A stretch of 64,000 bases of DNA, from NCBI RefSeq assembly GCF_029023825.1, contig NZ_CP118957.1, positions 429,501 through 493,500 on the forward strand. The letters are read 5' to 3'. The notes beneath the pieces are model-generated. The model searched no databases and had not been told where the DNA came from. It saw only the letters and a list, made by a program, of their open reading frames with translations. Below, in pieces: positions 18,510 through 27,512 of this stretch. Origin of the DNA: Enterococcus saccharolyticus subsp. saccharolyticus (GTDB taxonomy: Bacteria; Bacillota; Bacilli; Lactobacillales; Enterococcaceae). The position numbers were made by a program, and so were the translations under genes. Each line of letters opens with the position of its first letter. Within the stretch, counting starts at the first letter, position 1.

Positions 18510-20465
18510 ATGGAGACAACAGATAAACATACACATAGTCAAAATTGCCAGCATGAACATGACGACACACACAATCATGAACATCATGGACATGATCATT
18601 CGCATGGACGGATGCCTGTGTATTTATATGTTATTGGTTTGATTCTGTATCTTGTTGCAATTATTGGGAATTTTATGCCAATTATCACGAATAGTTTGTT
18701 TACAATTAGCATGTTAACAGCAGGCTATCATATTATTTTAGAAGGTTTTGGTGAAACGATAACAGATTCGTTACGTTTGAAAAAATTCCAACCCAATGTG
18801 CATATTCTAATGACATTAGCCGCATTAGGGGCGGCAATTATCGGTGATTTTGATGAAGGGGCGTTATTAATTCTTATTTTTGCAGGTGCTCATTTTTTAG
18901 AAGAGTATGCTGAAGGACGTAGTCGCCGTGAAATCACCAATTTATTAAAAATGAATCCAACTGAAGCACGTTTAATACAAGAAAATGGCGAGACGACAAT
19001 TGTTTCTGTTGATAAACTACAAATTGAGCATCGATTAAAAGTGTTGCCAGGAGATCAAATTCCAACCGATGGACGAATTATTGAAGGATTTAGTTCCATC
19101 GATGAAGCAGCTATTAGCGGTGAAAGCATTCCAAGAGAAAAAACGGTTGGTGATGAAGTCTTTGGGAGCACAATCAATGGACAAGGAACATTTACGATGG
19201 AGGTCACCAAAGATAGTAGTGAAACAGTTTTTGCTAAAATCGTACAACTAGTCAATCAGTCGCAAAGTAATTTATCACAAACCGCTACAAAAATTAAACG
19301 TATTGAACCTGTGTACGTTAAAATCGTTTTAGCTGTGGTGCCAATATTTATTTTACTTGCGCCATTTGTGTTTGGCTGGGATTGGAATACGAGTTTTTAT
19401 CGAGGAATGGTGTTGTTGATTGCTGCATCTCCTTGCGCGTTAGCAGCCAGTGCAATTCCTGCTACACTCTCTGGTATTTCAAATTTAGCAAAACGCGGCG
19501 TACTCTTTAAAGGCGGTTCCTACTTAGCGAACTTAGCGAATATTAAAGCAGTAGCCTTTGATAAAACAGGGACGTTAACTAAGGGACAACCAGTGGTAAC
19601 AGATACGTATTTTATCAACCAAGAACAACAAGAAATTTGGCAAGAAATTATTGTTACGATGGAAAAAAGTGCCAATCATCCACTCGCTAAAGCTATCTTA
19701 GATACATTTGGCCAAAAAACGTCACTAGATTTTGCCGTGACGAATGAAATTGGTCGCGGATTAGTTGCAAGTTATCAAAAACAACAGTATCGGATTGGAA
19801 AACCAAGTTCTTTTGAACAATTCACAAGTGAGATTCAAGAAAAAACAACTCAATGGGCAAGTGAAGGCAAAACAGTGGTCTATTTTTCAGAAAATGAAAC
19901 AGTTGTGGGGATTATTGCTATGATGGATACCCCTAATGAACAAGCTAAAAAGGTCATTCAGTATTTACAAGCCCAACACATTCATACAACAATGATTACT
20001 GGTGATGCTGTAACAACTGGACAAGCCGTTGCCAACCAATTGGGAATTGATGAAGTGGCAGGCAATGTTCTACCCGAAAATAAAGCCACTATTATTCAGG
20101 AACTTCAAGAAAAATATGGTGAAACCGTCATGGTTGGGGATGGTGTGAATGATGCGCCGGCATTGGTTAAAGCGGATATCGGTTTTGCGATGGGGGATGG
20201 GACAGATATTGCTATTGATGTCGCAGATGCTGTGATTATGCAAAACGATTTAATGAAATTCAAATATGCCCATCAGTTATCAAAAAAATTAGATAAAATT
20301 GTTTGGCAAAATATTCTCTTTTCAATGTTTATTGTTGCATTACTGGTTGTATTAAATATTTTAGGAAAAATGGATATTGGAATTGGTGTCTTAGCACACG
20401 AAGGAAGTACCTTAGTCGTTATCCTTAATGGGTTGCGTTTGTTGGTACCGATGAGAGAAAAGTAA
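18510..20465 (+). CDS. P1B-4-type heavy-metal exporting ATPase with His-rich N-terminus
   Basis: A 651-residue membrane pump. The N-terminal tail (about residues 5-33) is very His-rich (HEHDDTHNHEHHGHDHSHG) and replaces the usual CxxC metal domain. Core motifs are the phosphatase loop ISGES, SPC in the sixth helix (residues 307-309), the phosphorylated Asp in DKTGTLT (about residue 351), GDGVNDAPAL, and HEGST near the C-terminus. SPC plus an HEG(G/S)T motif marks the P1B-4 group, whose members export Co, Fe or Zn (PfeT/FrvA-like), rather than CPC copper or cadmium pumps. Start at 18510 is set by GAGGGGG. The next gene is a rhodanese. Confidence 0.9.
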   Translation: METTDKHTHSQNCQHEHDDTHNHEHHGHDHSHGRMPVYLYVIGLILYLVAIIGNFMPIITNSLFTISMLTAGYHIILEGFGETITDSLRLKKFQPNVHILMTLAALGAAIIGDFDEGALLILIFAGAHFLEEYAEGRSRREITNLLKMNPTEARLIQENGETTIVSVDKLQIEHRLKVLPGDQIPTDGRIIEGFSSIDEAAISGESIPREKTVGDEVFGSTINGQGTFTMEVTKDSSETVFAKIVQLVNQSQSNLSQTATKIKRIEPVYVKIVLAVVPIFILLAPFVFGWDWNTSFYRGMVLLIAASPCALAASAIPATLSGISNLAKRGVLFKGGSYLANLANIKAVAFDKTGTLTKGQPVVTDTYFINQEQQEIWQEIIVTMEKSANHPLAKAILDTFGQKTSLDFAVTNEIGRGLVASYQKQQYRIGKPSSFEQFTSEIQEKTTQWASEGKTVVYFSENETVVGIIAMMDTPNEQAKKVIQYLQAQHIHTTMITGDAVTTGQAVANQLGIDEVAGNVLPENKATIIQELQEKYGETVMVGDGVNDAPALVKADIGFAMGDGTDIAIDVADAVIMQNDLMKFKYAHQLSKKLDKIVWQNILFSMFIVALLVVLNILGKMDIGIGVLAHEGSTLVVILNGLRLLVPMREK

Positions 20466-20467
20466 TT

Positions 20468-20515
20468 TTGACAAATAGGCCTTGTTTCGTTAGTATCAAA
20501 ACAAACGAAACAAGG
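20468..20515 (+). promoter_or_regulatory. promoter with 12-bp dyad overlapping the -10 and ribosome site of the rhodanese gene
   Basis: TTGACA (20468-20473) and TAGTAT (20491-20496) are 17 bases apart. CCTTGTTTCGTT (20480-20491) is perfectly repeated inverted as AACGAAACAAGG (20504-20515), whose last bases form the AAGGAG ribosome site. In DNA it could be a repressor operator; in a read-through mRNA from the ATPase it would hide the ribosome site. Confidence 0.6.
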
Positions 20516-20524
20516 AGTGAGTCA

Positions 20525-20818
20525 ATGTATCCATCTATAACAATCGAGGAGTTGGAACAAAAACGTCAAGAAGGGATAGCAGTGATTGATGTTCGAGAGG
20601 AATTACCGTTTAATCAAAATCATTTGCCAGAAGCCATCAACATTCCGTTAAATCAATTGCCTGAAAACATCAATGAATTAGATGATGACACAACCTATTA
20701 TGTGATTTGTACCTTAGGTGTTCGCTCAATGCAAGCATGTGAATTTTTAGCGCACGAAGGTTATGACGTCGTAAATGTTGAAGGTGGTATGCAGGCCTAT
20801 CGAGAAATGAAAAAATAA
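20525..20818 (+). CDS. single-domain rhodanese-like protein
   Basis: A 97-residue cytosolic rhodanese domain. The active-site Cys is in YYVICTLGVRSMQACEFL (about residues 60-77); the loop CTLGVRS has the expected size for a sulphurtransferase. The N-terminal part shows VIDVREELPFNQNHLPEAINIPL. Start at 20525 has AAGGAG 7 bases upstream. It follows the metal ATPase closely but has its own likely promoter. The sulphur acceptor is unknown; a link to metal or thiol stress is inference from context. Confidence 0.85.
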   Translation: MYPSITIEELEQKRQEGIAVIDVREELPFNQNHLPEAINIPLNQLPENINELDDDTTYYVICTLGVRSMQACEFLAHEGYDVVNVEGGMQAYREMKK

Positions 20819-20843
20819 GTTTAAAATAACTGTTAAAACAATA

Positions 20844-20950
20844 AAATATCCGAATCATATCATGAGGAACACTACTATCTTAGTAGGTTTTCATTGCAAA
20901 TTCACCAGAATTCGCAACAATTACTCAATATGATTCGGATATTTTTTTTA
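20844..20950. terminator. branched long-stem element acting as bidirectional terminator
   Basis: A perfect 17-bp outer stem (20844-20860 with 20928-20944) ends in a T run and encloses two inner stems: CTACT/AGTAG and a TTGC...GCAA arm with AATTC/GAATT. It separates the rhodanese gene from the chemotaxis-receptor remnant. Its arms resemble those of the elements at 57879 and 46241. Confidence 0.75.
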
Positions 20951-20970
20951 TGTTTCAAAGGAAAGTTGTA

Positions 20971-22146
20971 CTAATCAATAACCTTAATACTATCCATTTT
21001 TTGTTTTAAGACATCAGAAATTCTTTTTAGGTCACTGACATGTCCCACAAATTCTTCCATAGTTGCTAAGACTTCTTCTGCGTTGTCAGATACTTCTTCG
21101 GTACCAGCAGCATTTTCTTCGGTTGATGCTGAAATACTTTCGAGATTTTCCAATACAATATTTTGAATCGTAACAATGCGATTCGTTGAATTTTCGATTT
21201 CGCGAATCCCTTCAATCATTGCTGTACTACGATCAAATACTTCTTGTGAAGAAGCGATTGCTTGTTCAATTAAGCGTGTTTGATTTTCGCCACCATCTAA
21301 AGAACGAGAGGCTTGATCGACCGTCTCAGATGATTGGCCTTGAATTGTTGCGATAATGGATTCAATTTCTTTGGTTGAATTTTTACTTTGTTCTGCTAAT
21401 TGACGAATTTCCGAAGTAACGACCGCAAATCCTTTACCAGATTCACCTGCTCGTGCCGCTTCAATGGAAGCATTTAGTGCTAATAAGTTGGTTTGATAAG
21501 AAATATCATTGATAACATTAATGATTTGGTTAATTGCTTGAATACTTTGATTCATACCATTCATGCTATCGACTAAAATGCCGATTTGATTCATTTCATG
21601 TTGCTAACTCGTATTGACTTCATTCATTAGGGCCATACTTTGTTGGTTGATACTAGATACTTCTTGTGACTGATTGTTCATGGTAGTCACGTTCGTTGTC
21701 AATTCTTGGACTACATCTGATAATTGCTGTAACTGTGATACGCTACGTTCGGTTTCTTGTGATAATTCGAAGAGTGACTCTGACATAGTCGCCACCTGAT
21801 CACTTTCTTGATGAACTTGTTTCACGATACCAGTTGTGCCATCAATCATATCGTTATAGCTGGCAGCTAAGCGATGAATTTCTGTCCCGTGTTTATCAGG
21901 ATAGACATAACGACGAACCTTATTTAATAAATTGAAATTTGCCCCTTTTTGTTTGTCTGCTTTTTTGATTTTACGATACGTACCGTCTCGCAATTCATTG
22001 AAGTATTCTTCAAAAACAGCAATAATTTCTTTCACGACATTTCGAACAAAGAATGCGAAGAAAATGACAATAATCGCAATAACCACAGCGATGATGATTG
22101 AGTTTCTAATTAAAGCTTGTGTTTCGACCGCATATTCATTGGCTGG
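20971..22146 (-). pseudogene. methyl-accepting chemotaxis protein remnant
   Basis: One frame interrupted by an in-frame TAG at 21604-21606. Reading through gives a membrane segment (NSIIIAVVIAIIVIFFAFFV), a HAMP-like linker and a long coiled-coil signalling domain with the conserved tip [20 protein letters not shown] followed by [13 protein letters not shown]. The normal first membrane helix and sensor domain are missing: homology ends near 22146 where the sequence becomes the antisense of a McrC fragment. The combination of a 5' deletion and a nonsense codon argues for a dead gene. A receptor gene suggests a motile ancestor or acquisition. Confidence 0.88.
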
Positions 22147-22148
22147 TA

Positions 22149-22526
22149 GATGATGACTATTCAGAAGCATTGCCATTGATGAAAACAGATGTTGTCTTAA
22201 AAGCAAACCAACAAACATTGATTATTGATACGAAATTTTATCAGGAGAATATGGTTACGAGTTATCGCAGTCAACAAGTAAAACAACAATCGAATAATTT
22301 GTATCAATTATTTAGCTATGTCATGAATTACCCCGCACAATCAGAAGAAAGCGTTGGGGGAGTATTGCTTTATGCTAAAACAAAGGCAATCACACAACCT
22401 CATCATCGATATACGATGATGGGCAAACAGTTATAGGTCATGGCATTGGATTTAGACCAACCATTTGAAGAAATCAAAGCGCAATTATTGGCACTACCGA
22501 AATGTTTTTTCAAGTATCCACAGTGA
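22149..22526 (+). pseudogene. McrC (5-methylcytosine restriction subunit) C-terminal remnant
   Basis: The frame carries the nuclease end of McrC: DDYSEALPLMKTDVVLK, then the PD-(D/E)XK-type core TLIIDTKFY, then NNLYQLFSYVMNYP and GGVLLYAKT. An in-frame TAG at 22434-22436 is followed by a further homologous stretch (ALDLDQPFEEIKAQLL) to TGA 22524-22526. The N-terminal two thirds and the partner mcrB are absent. Its 5' edge abuts the chemotaxis-receptor remnant, so a deletion joined two unrelated loci. Confidence 0.8.
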
Positions 22527-22588
22527 GTGGGATATCGGCGTTTGAATCGCTTTCTTTCATGATATGATAAAAAAAAAGAGGTGAACAG

Positions 22589-23278
22589 ATGACAACGACT
22601 GAGATGTTACTACGAATGGGTTTAGCTGTTTTAGTGTCAGGGTTTATTGGATTTGATCGTGAAGTGAAAAATCGTCCAGCGGGGATACGTACGCATATTT
22701 TAGTTTGTATTGGTGCGACAATTATTGCGATGATTCAAGAGAATATTTCTGCCACTGCTTTTGATTTTGCACAGGGGCATCCCGAATTTCAAGGAATTGT
22801 GCGTGCGGATGAATCGCGGTTGATTGCACAAGTCGTTAGCGGCATCGGTTTTTTAGGTGCGGGCACAATTATTGTCACAAAACAATCGGTACAAGGTTTG
22901 ACGACGGCGGCATCTTTGTGGGCAGTTGCAGGATTAGGTTTGGCAATTGGCATGGGCTTTTATCGTGTCGGTTTATTAGGTACGATTGTCATTTTATTGG
23001 TGTTAAGTGTCTTAAATCGGATGATTCGTATGCCAGAAATGAGACGTTTAGAGATTAGTTATCACTATTCACCAGAAATGCACCAATTGATCCATGAGGC
23101 GTTTGAAAAACAAGGGGTTGTAGTGAAAGATTATATGGTATCTATCCAGTGTGAACAACCAGTTATTTACGAAGATAGTTATCTGTTAGAAGTGCCTGTA
23201 GGTTTTTCTCGAGAGGAGTTATTGGCAACTTTGCTGATGCACTCAGAAATTCAATCGATTCGCTTGCGTAGTAATTAA
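22589..23278 (+). CDS. MgtC/SapB family membrane protein
   Basis: A 229-residue protein. The N-terminal half has four or five membrane segments with the family pattern GFIGFDREVKNRPAGIRTHILVCIGAT and VVSGIGFLGAGTI. The C-terminal half is a soluble ACT-like domain. MgtC proteins in other bacteria act in magnesium limitation and intracellular survival; SapB-type members in Gram-positives have no settled role. AAAGAGGTG precedes the ATG. It stands alone, downstream of the McrC remnant. Confidence 0.88.
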   Translation: MTTTEMLLRMGLAVLVSGFIGFDREVKNRPAGIRTHILVCIGATIIAMIQENISATAFDFAQGHPEFQGIVRADESRLIAQVVSGIGFLGAGTIIVTKQSVQGLTTAASLWAVAGLGLAIGMGFYRVGLLGTIVILLVLSVLNRMIRMPEMRRLEISYHYSPEMHQLIHEAFEKQGVVVKDYMVSIQCEQPVIYEDSYLLEVPVGFSREELLATLLMHSEIQSIRLRSN

Positions 23279-23333
23279 GCAATTTTTTCGTAAAAAATGC
23301 CTCGTTCACTTATAATTAGTAAGAGGTGAAAAG

Positions 23334-24077
23334 ATGAAAATTGAAGTAAGACGTCGTTTAATTGGCACGATTCCTTTATTGGAAGTTGTTGAGCAAACGG
23401 CATTATATGAAAAACGACCATTGATTATCTATTATCACGGTTGGCAAACACAAAAGGAATTGGTTTTAACGCAAGGAAGAAAATTAGCCCAAGCTGGTTT
23501 TCGAGTGTTGCTGCCTGATGCTGCGAATCACGGAGAACGAAAAAATCCAGTGTCTACAATTCCGTCCTTAACGTTTTGGCAAAGTATTCAAACGAATTTA
23601 TTTGAATTTTCGTTGCTCGTCGATTTTTTCAAGCAAATGGATTTAGTCGATGAATTTATTGGCGTTGGTGGCGTTTCGATGGGAGGTATGACCACCTGTG
23701 GATTACTGACACACCATCCAGAAATCTCAGCAGCAGCGTGTGTGATGGGTTCCCCTTCTTATTTAGGGTATCGGGAGTTACTGCAAACAAGTGTGAAAAA
23801 TCGTGGGTTATCGTTGCCAACTGATTATGAAGCATTGACGAGTTGGATTGAAGCGTATGATTTGATGACTGTCTATCCTACTTTGCCGAAACGTCCGTTG
23901 TTCTTTTGGCATGGAAAAGAGGATGAAAAAATTCCCTATACGCAAGTCGCAGAATTTGTTGACGCACATCAAGATGAGTCCATTCAGTTTATTTCAGCTG
24001 AAGAACGTCATTTAGTCCGTGGTGAGACGATGACGCAGGTAACAGATTTTTTTATACAAGCAGAAAAGTCACTCTAA
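23334..24077 (+). CDS. alpha/beta hydrolase (YitV-like esterase)
   Basis: A 247-residue cytosolic alpha/beta hydrolase. Features are the oxyanion-side YYHGWQTQKE, LLPDAANHGER, the nucleophile elbow GVSMGGM (Ser in the middle, about residue 118), the Asp region FFWHGKEDEKIPY and a C-terminal His in EERHLVRGE. This arrangement matches the YitV-like prolyl-oligopeptidase-type esterases of Bacillus. AGAGGTG lies before the ATG. The substrate is unknown. Confidence 0.85.
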   Translation: MKIEVRRRLIGTIPLLEVVEQTALYEKRPLIIYYHGWQTQKELVLTQGRKLAQAGFRVLLPDAANHGERKNPVSTIPSLTFWQSIQTNLFEFSLLVDFFKQMDLVDEFIGVGGVSMGGMTTCGLLTHHPEISAAACVMGSPSYLGYRELLQTSVKNRGLSLPTDYEALTSWIEAYDLMTVYPTLPKRPLFFWHGKEDEKIPYTQVAEFVDAHQDESIQFISAEERHLVRGETMTQVTDFFIQAEKSL

Positions 24078-24092
24078 AAAGAGCGACTTTTT
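24064..24092. terminator. bidirectional terminator between esterase and acetyltransferase genes
   Basis: AAAAGTC-CTCT pairs with AGAG-GACTTTT around a short A loop, with T residues on both strands; the stem overlaps the esterase stop codon. Confidence 0.75.
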
Positions 24093-24703
24093 TACATATC
24101 AATTTTTTTGTCTTTATGATAATACGCCAAATCATGAGCAGAAATCTCACGTAATACACGGCAAGGATTACCAACTGCCACCACATTGGCGGGAATATCT
24201 TTGGTAACAATACTTCCGGCACCAATAACTGAATTTTTACCAATTGTTATGCCTGGTAAAATCACACTGCTTGCACCAATCCAGACATTGTCTTCGATGG
24301 TAACAGGTAAGTTATATTGGGCTTGTTTTTGTCGAAGCGCTGGATGAATGGGGTGTGTCCCAGTTGCTACGGTAACATTTGGACCAAACATAACATAATT
24401 CCCAACACGAATGGCGCAATCGTCAACTAAAGTTAAGTTAAAATTCGCATAGACATGGTGTCCAAAGTACACATGCTTTCCGCCCCAATTTGCGTGAAAA
24501 GGCGTTTCAATATAACAGTCTTCACCAATTGCTGCGAACATTTCGTTAAGCAAGGCTTGTTTTTCTGCTCTTTTTGAGGGAGGCAGTTGATTGTAGTGAA
24601 ATAATTTTTCTAGGTAGAGTTCTTGTTCGACACCTAAAGATGGATTATCGGCATAATAAAGTTGTTCGTTGTACATGCGTTGCAAGCTTTCTTCTAATTC
24701 CAT
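24092..24703 (-). CDS. sugar O-acetyltransferase (maltose/galactoside type)
   Basis: A 203-residue left-handed beta-helix acetyltransferase, which moves acetyl from acetyl-CoA to a sugar hydroxyl. It has the N-terminal cap helices (LFHYNQLPPSKRAEKQALLNEMF), hexapeptide repeats, the catalytic His in TGTHPIHP, and the C-terminal DNVWIGASSVILPGITIGKNSVIGAGSIVTKDIPANVVAVGNPCRV block. An AGGAGGT ribosome site is 7 bases before the ATG. It stands alone. The usual role proposed is detoxification of non-metabolisable sugars. Confidence 0.9.
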   Translation of the reverse strand: MELEESLQRMYNEQLYYADNPSLGVEQELYLEKLFHYNQLPPSKRAEKQALLNEMFAAIGEDCYIETPFHANWGGKHVYFGHHVYANFNLTLVDDCAIRVGNYVMFGPNVTVATGTHPIHPALRQKQAQYNLPVTIEDNVWIGASSVILPGITIGKNSVIGAGSIVTKDIPANVVAVGNPCRVLREISAHDLAYYHKDKKIDM

Positions 24704-24800
24704 GAAATACCTCCTAAATTGAATTCCCTTACATTATACCTTTTTTTGTCTTAGAAAGAAAAAAGCACAGAAAAAATTGCTTTGTTCATTTTTGTTTATG

Positions 24801-24828
24801 TTGAATTTCAAAGTTATCGCGGTATAAT
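24801..24828 (+). promoter_or_regulatory. promoter of trhO
   Basis: TTGAAT (24801-24806) and TATAAT (24823-24828) with a 16-base spacer, about 110 bases before the trhO start. Confidence 0.65.
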
Positions 24829-24939
24829 AGATTTTGTATCGACATTATTGTAGGGAATGTAACAAGCAAAAAAATCGTTTTTTGTGAGAATATTTCATAT
24901 AATGGGAAATGTATGACTTGAAGGAGGAGTAACAAAAAA

Positions 24940-25893
24940 ATGGATTATCGCGTATTACTATATTATAATTACACAACAATTGCAGACCCTGAATTATTTG
25001 CAAAAGAGCACTTAGCATTTTGTAAATCAATTGGTTTAAAAGGACGTATTTTAGTTGCTAACGAAGGAATTAATGGTACTGTTTCAGGAACAATCGAAGC
25101 AACTGATGCGTATATGGCACACATGCATGCTGACGAACGTTTCAAAGATACTTGGTTCAAAATTGATGAATCAGAAGGACATGCCTTTAGAAAAATGTTT
25201 GTACGACCTCGTCAAGAATTAGTTGCTTTAAACTTAGAAGACGATATTAATCCACGTGAATTAACAGGAAAATATTTAAATCCAAAAGAATTCAAAGAAG
25301 CTTTGTTAGATGAAGATACGATTGTCTTAGATGCTCGTAATGATTACGAATATGATTTGGGACACTTCCGTGGTGCTGTTCGTCCAGATATTCGCAGCTT
25401 CCGTGAATTACCTCAATGGATTCGTGATAACAAAGAGAAATTTATGGATAAAAAAGTGGTTACTTATTGTACTGGTGGTATCCGCTGTGAAAAATTCTCT
25501 GGTTGGTTATTGCGTGAAGGTATAGAAGATGTTGCCCAATTACATGGCGGAATTGCGATGTATGGAAAAGACCCTGAAGTTCAAGGTGAACTATGGGATG
25601 GGAAAATGTATGTCTTTGACGACCGTATCAGTGTAGAAATTAATCAAGTGGATAAACAAGTGGTTGGGAAAGATTGGTTTGATGGCACACCTTGCGAACG
25701 TTACATTAACTGTGCAAATCCAGAATGTAACCGTCAAATTTTAACTTCTGAAGAAAATGAAGCCAAACACTTAGGTGGCTGTTGTTACGAATGTGCCGCC
25801 AACGAAAACAACCGTTACGTGGTTGCACATAATATCTCACCAGAAGAACGTGAAGCACGTTTATCAGCAATTGCACCAGAAGCAACGGCATAA
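24940..25893 (+). CDS. trhO: tRNA uridine-34 hydroxylase TrhO (rhodanese family)
   Basis: A 317-residue protein of the YceA/TrhO (formerly UPF0176) family, which makes 5-hydroxyuridine at the wobble position of certain tRNAs in an oxygen-dependent reaction. An N-terminal acylphosphatase-like part includes [16 protein letters not shown]. The rhodanese domain has the active Cys in [16 protein letters not shown] (about residues 179-194). The C-terminal tail holds a Cys-rich zinc-like set ([21 protein letters not shown]). GGAGGAG precedes the ATG. It is monocistronic, with terminators behind it. Confidence 0.93.
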   Translation: MDYRVLLYYNYTTIADPELFAKEHLAFCKSIGLKGRILVANEGINGTVSGTIEATDAYMAHMHADERFKDTWFKIDESEGHAFRKMFVRPRQELVALNLEDDINPRELTGKYLNPKEFKEALLDEDTIVLDARNDYEYDLGHFRGAVRPDIRSFRELPQWIRDNKEKFMDKKVVTYCTGGIRCEKFSGWLLREGIEDVAQLHGGIAMYGKDPEVQGELWDGKMYVFDDRISVEINQVDKQVVGKDWFDGTPCERYINCANPECNRQILTSEENEAKHLGGCCYECAANENNRYVVAHNISPEEREARLSAIAPEATA

Positions 25894-25904
25894 CAAACGG
25901 AAAG

Positions 25905-25932
25905 AAGGGGCTGTTATTAGAGCCCTTTTTTT
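25905..25932 (+). terminator. terminator after trhO
   Basis: GGGGCT/AGCCC hairpin followed by seven T. Confidence 0.75.
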
Positions 25933-25969
25933 AGTGGAAAATTTAGTACATTTGATGTAAGAAAATACA

Positions 25970-26005
25970 AAAGTCCAATCTATATCTGTAGATAGGGCTT
26001 TTTTT
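25970..26005 (+). terminator. second hairpin with T run after trhO
   Basis: AAAGTCC pairs with GGGCTTT around an inner ATCTA/TAGAT stem, followed by T residues. It may be a backup terminator or the end of an untranslated transcript. Confidence 0.6.
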
Positions 26006-26125
26006 ATGCAAAAAAGTGCGAATGTGACGTATAGATTCGCAAGTATTTGATAAAAAATCCTCCTATCGCCTGATTTTCTTTTTCAAAGTATATGCGATAC
26101 TATAGAAGAAAGGGAGGGTAATAGA

Positions 26126-27004
26126 ATGGAAGAAAAGAATACATTTCATGTGAATGGTTACTTAGGATTGTTTGTGTTACTTGGATTAATGTTAGCAGGC
26201 ATTTATTTATTTTATATGGGGGTTACTACAGAAAGTGTTTTCCAAATTGTCACGAGTATTGTGATTTGGATTATTTCGATTTTGTTTATTAGTTCGTTGA
26301 CAATTGTTAGCCCCAATCAAGCAAAAGCGATTTTATTTTTTGGGAAATATTTAGGAACCATCAAATCAAATGGGTTGTTTATCACAACACCGTTAACACA
26401 AAAAATCAATGTATCCTTAAAAGTACGTAACTTTAACAGTTCGTTATTGAAAGTCAATGACAATGATGGCAATCCGATTGAAATTTCTGCAGTAGTCGTT
26501 TTTAAAGTGGTGGATACAGCAAAAGCGTTGTTTGATGTTGATTATTACCAAGATTTTGTAGAGATTCAAAGTGAAACAGCAATTCGTCATATTGCGACAC
26601 AATATCCGTATGATTCATTCAGTGATGATGATGTGACGTTGCGTGGGAATACGGGATTGGTTTCGGATGAATTAGCTAAAGAATTACAAGAGCGTTTAGC
26701 AGTTGCGGGTGTGGAAGTAATTGAAACGCGTTTGAATCATCTAGCGTATTCTACTGAAATTGCGAGTGCGATGTTGCAACGTCAACAAGCAAGAGCTATT
26801 CTAGCTGCCCGTCAAACTATTGTGGAAGGTGCAGTTACGATGACACAAATGGCGTTAGAACAAATTGAAGAAGGACAAGAAATTAATTTTACTGACGATC
26901 GTAAAGTTCAATTAATTAATAATTTGTTAGTCTCAATTATTACCGACCGAGGAACACAACCTGTCATTAATACTGGAGATGTCAAAGAAACGAAATCAAG
27001 ATAG
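26126..27004 (+). CDS. SPFH-domain membrane protein (stomatin/prohibitin-like)
   Basis: A 292-residue protein with two N-terminal membrane segments (residues about 9-29 and 36-58) followed by an SPFH domain beginning VSPNQAKAILFFGKYLGTIKSNGLF and a coiled-coil region rich in Ala and Glu (LQRQQARAILAARQTIVEGAV). SPFH proteins form oligomeric rings at the membrane. A ribosome site (AAGGGAGGG) precedes the ATG. The stop is 10 bases before the next start, so it is cotranscribed with the LURP-like gene. Confidence 0.88.
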   Translation: MEEKNTFHVNGYLGLFVLLGLMLAGIYLFYMGVTTESVFQIVTSIVIWIISILFISSLTIVSPNQAKAILFFGKYLGTIKSNGLFITTPLTQKINVSLKVRNFNSSLLKVNDNDGNPIEISAVVVFKVVDTAKALFDVDYYQDFVEIQSETAIRHIATQYPYDSFSDDDVTLRGNTGLVSDELAKELQERLAVAGVEVIETRLNHLAYSTEIASAMLQRQQARAILAARQTIVEGAVTMTQMALEQIEEGQEINFTDDRKVQLINNLLVSIITDRGTQPVINTGDVKETKSR

Positions 27005-27014
27005 GAGACTTCGT

Positions 27015-27512
27015 ATGAAAAAGCTATATATTAAACAAAAAGTTTTTAGTATTGGTGAAAAGTTTACAGTGACCGATGAGAATCAACAACCGCGTTATTT
27101 TGTTGAAGGAAGTTTCTTTAAAATTCCTAAAGAATTCCGAATTTTAGACGAAAATCATCGTGAAGTGGGCGTGATTACGAAAAAAATCTTTTCATTATTG
27201 CCAAAATTCTTTGTTGAAGTTGATGGTGAAGAGATGATTACAATCACGAAAGAATTTACGTTTTTTAAGCCGAAATATTCGATTGATTCACATGGTATTG
27301 ATGTGGATGGCAATTGGTGGGACATGGACTTTGACGTTCGTGTTCATGGGAAAAAAATTGCTGATATTAATAAGAAGTGGTTCACTTGGGGCGATACTTA
27401 TGAAGTGACGATTGTGGATGAATCATTTGAACAACTGATTATTTCATTAGTGATTGCGATTGATTGTGTGAAAGCAGATGAGAGTGCCGCAAGTAGTGCT
27501 AGTAGTTCTTAG
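27015..27512 (+). CDS. LURP-one-related/YxjI family protein
   Basis: A 165-residue protein. Repeated beta-hairpin units such as KLYIKQKVFSIGEKFTVTDEN, YFVEGSFFKIPKEFRILDEN and GVITKKIFSLLPKFFVEV give the 12-strand barrel of the LURP-one/Tubby-like fold, related to phospholipid scramblases. The start is the ATG at 27015, 7 bases from AGGAG; the upstream frame overlaps the SPFH gene. The tail (ESAASSASSS) is low-complexity. Pairing with an SPFH gene suggests a membrane-lipid related function, which is inference. Confidence 0.85.
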   Translation: MKKLYIKQKVFSIGEKFTVTDENQQPRYFVEGSFFKIPKEFRILDENHREVGVITKKIFSLLPKFFVEVDGEEMITITKEFTFFKPKYSIDSHGIDVDGNWWDMDFDVRVHGKKIADINKKWFTWGDTYEVTIVDESFEQLIISLVIAIDCVKADESAASSASSS

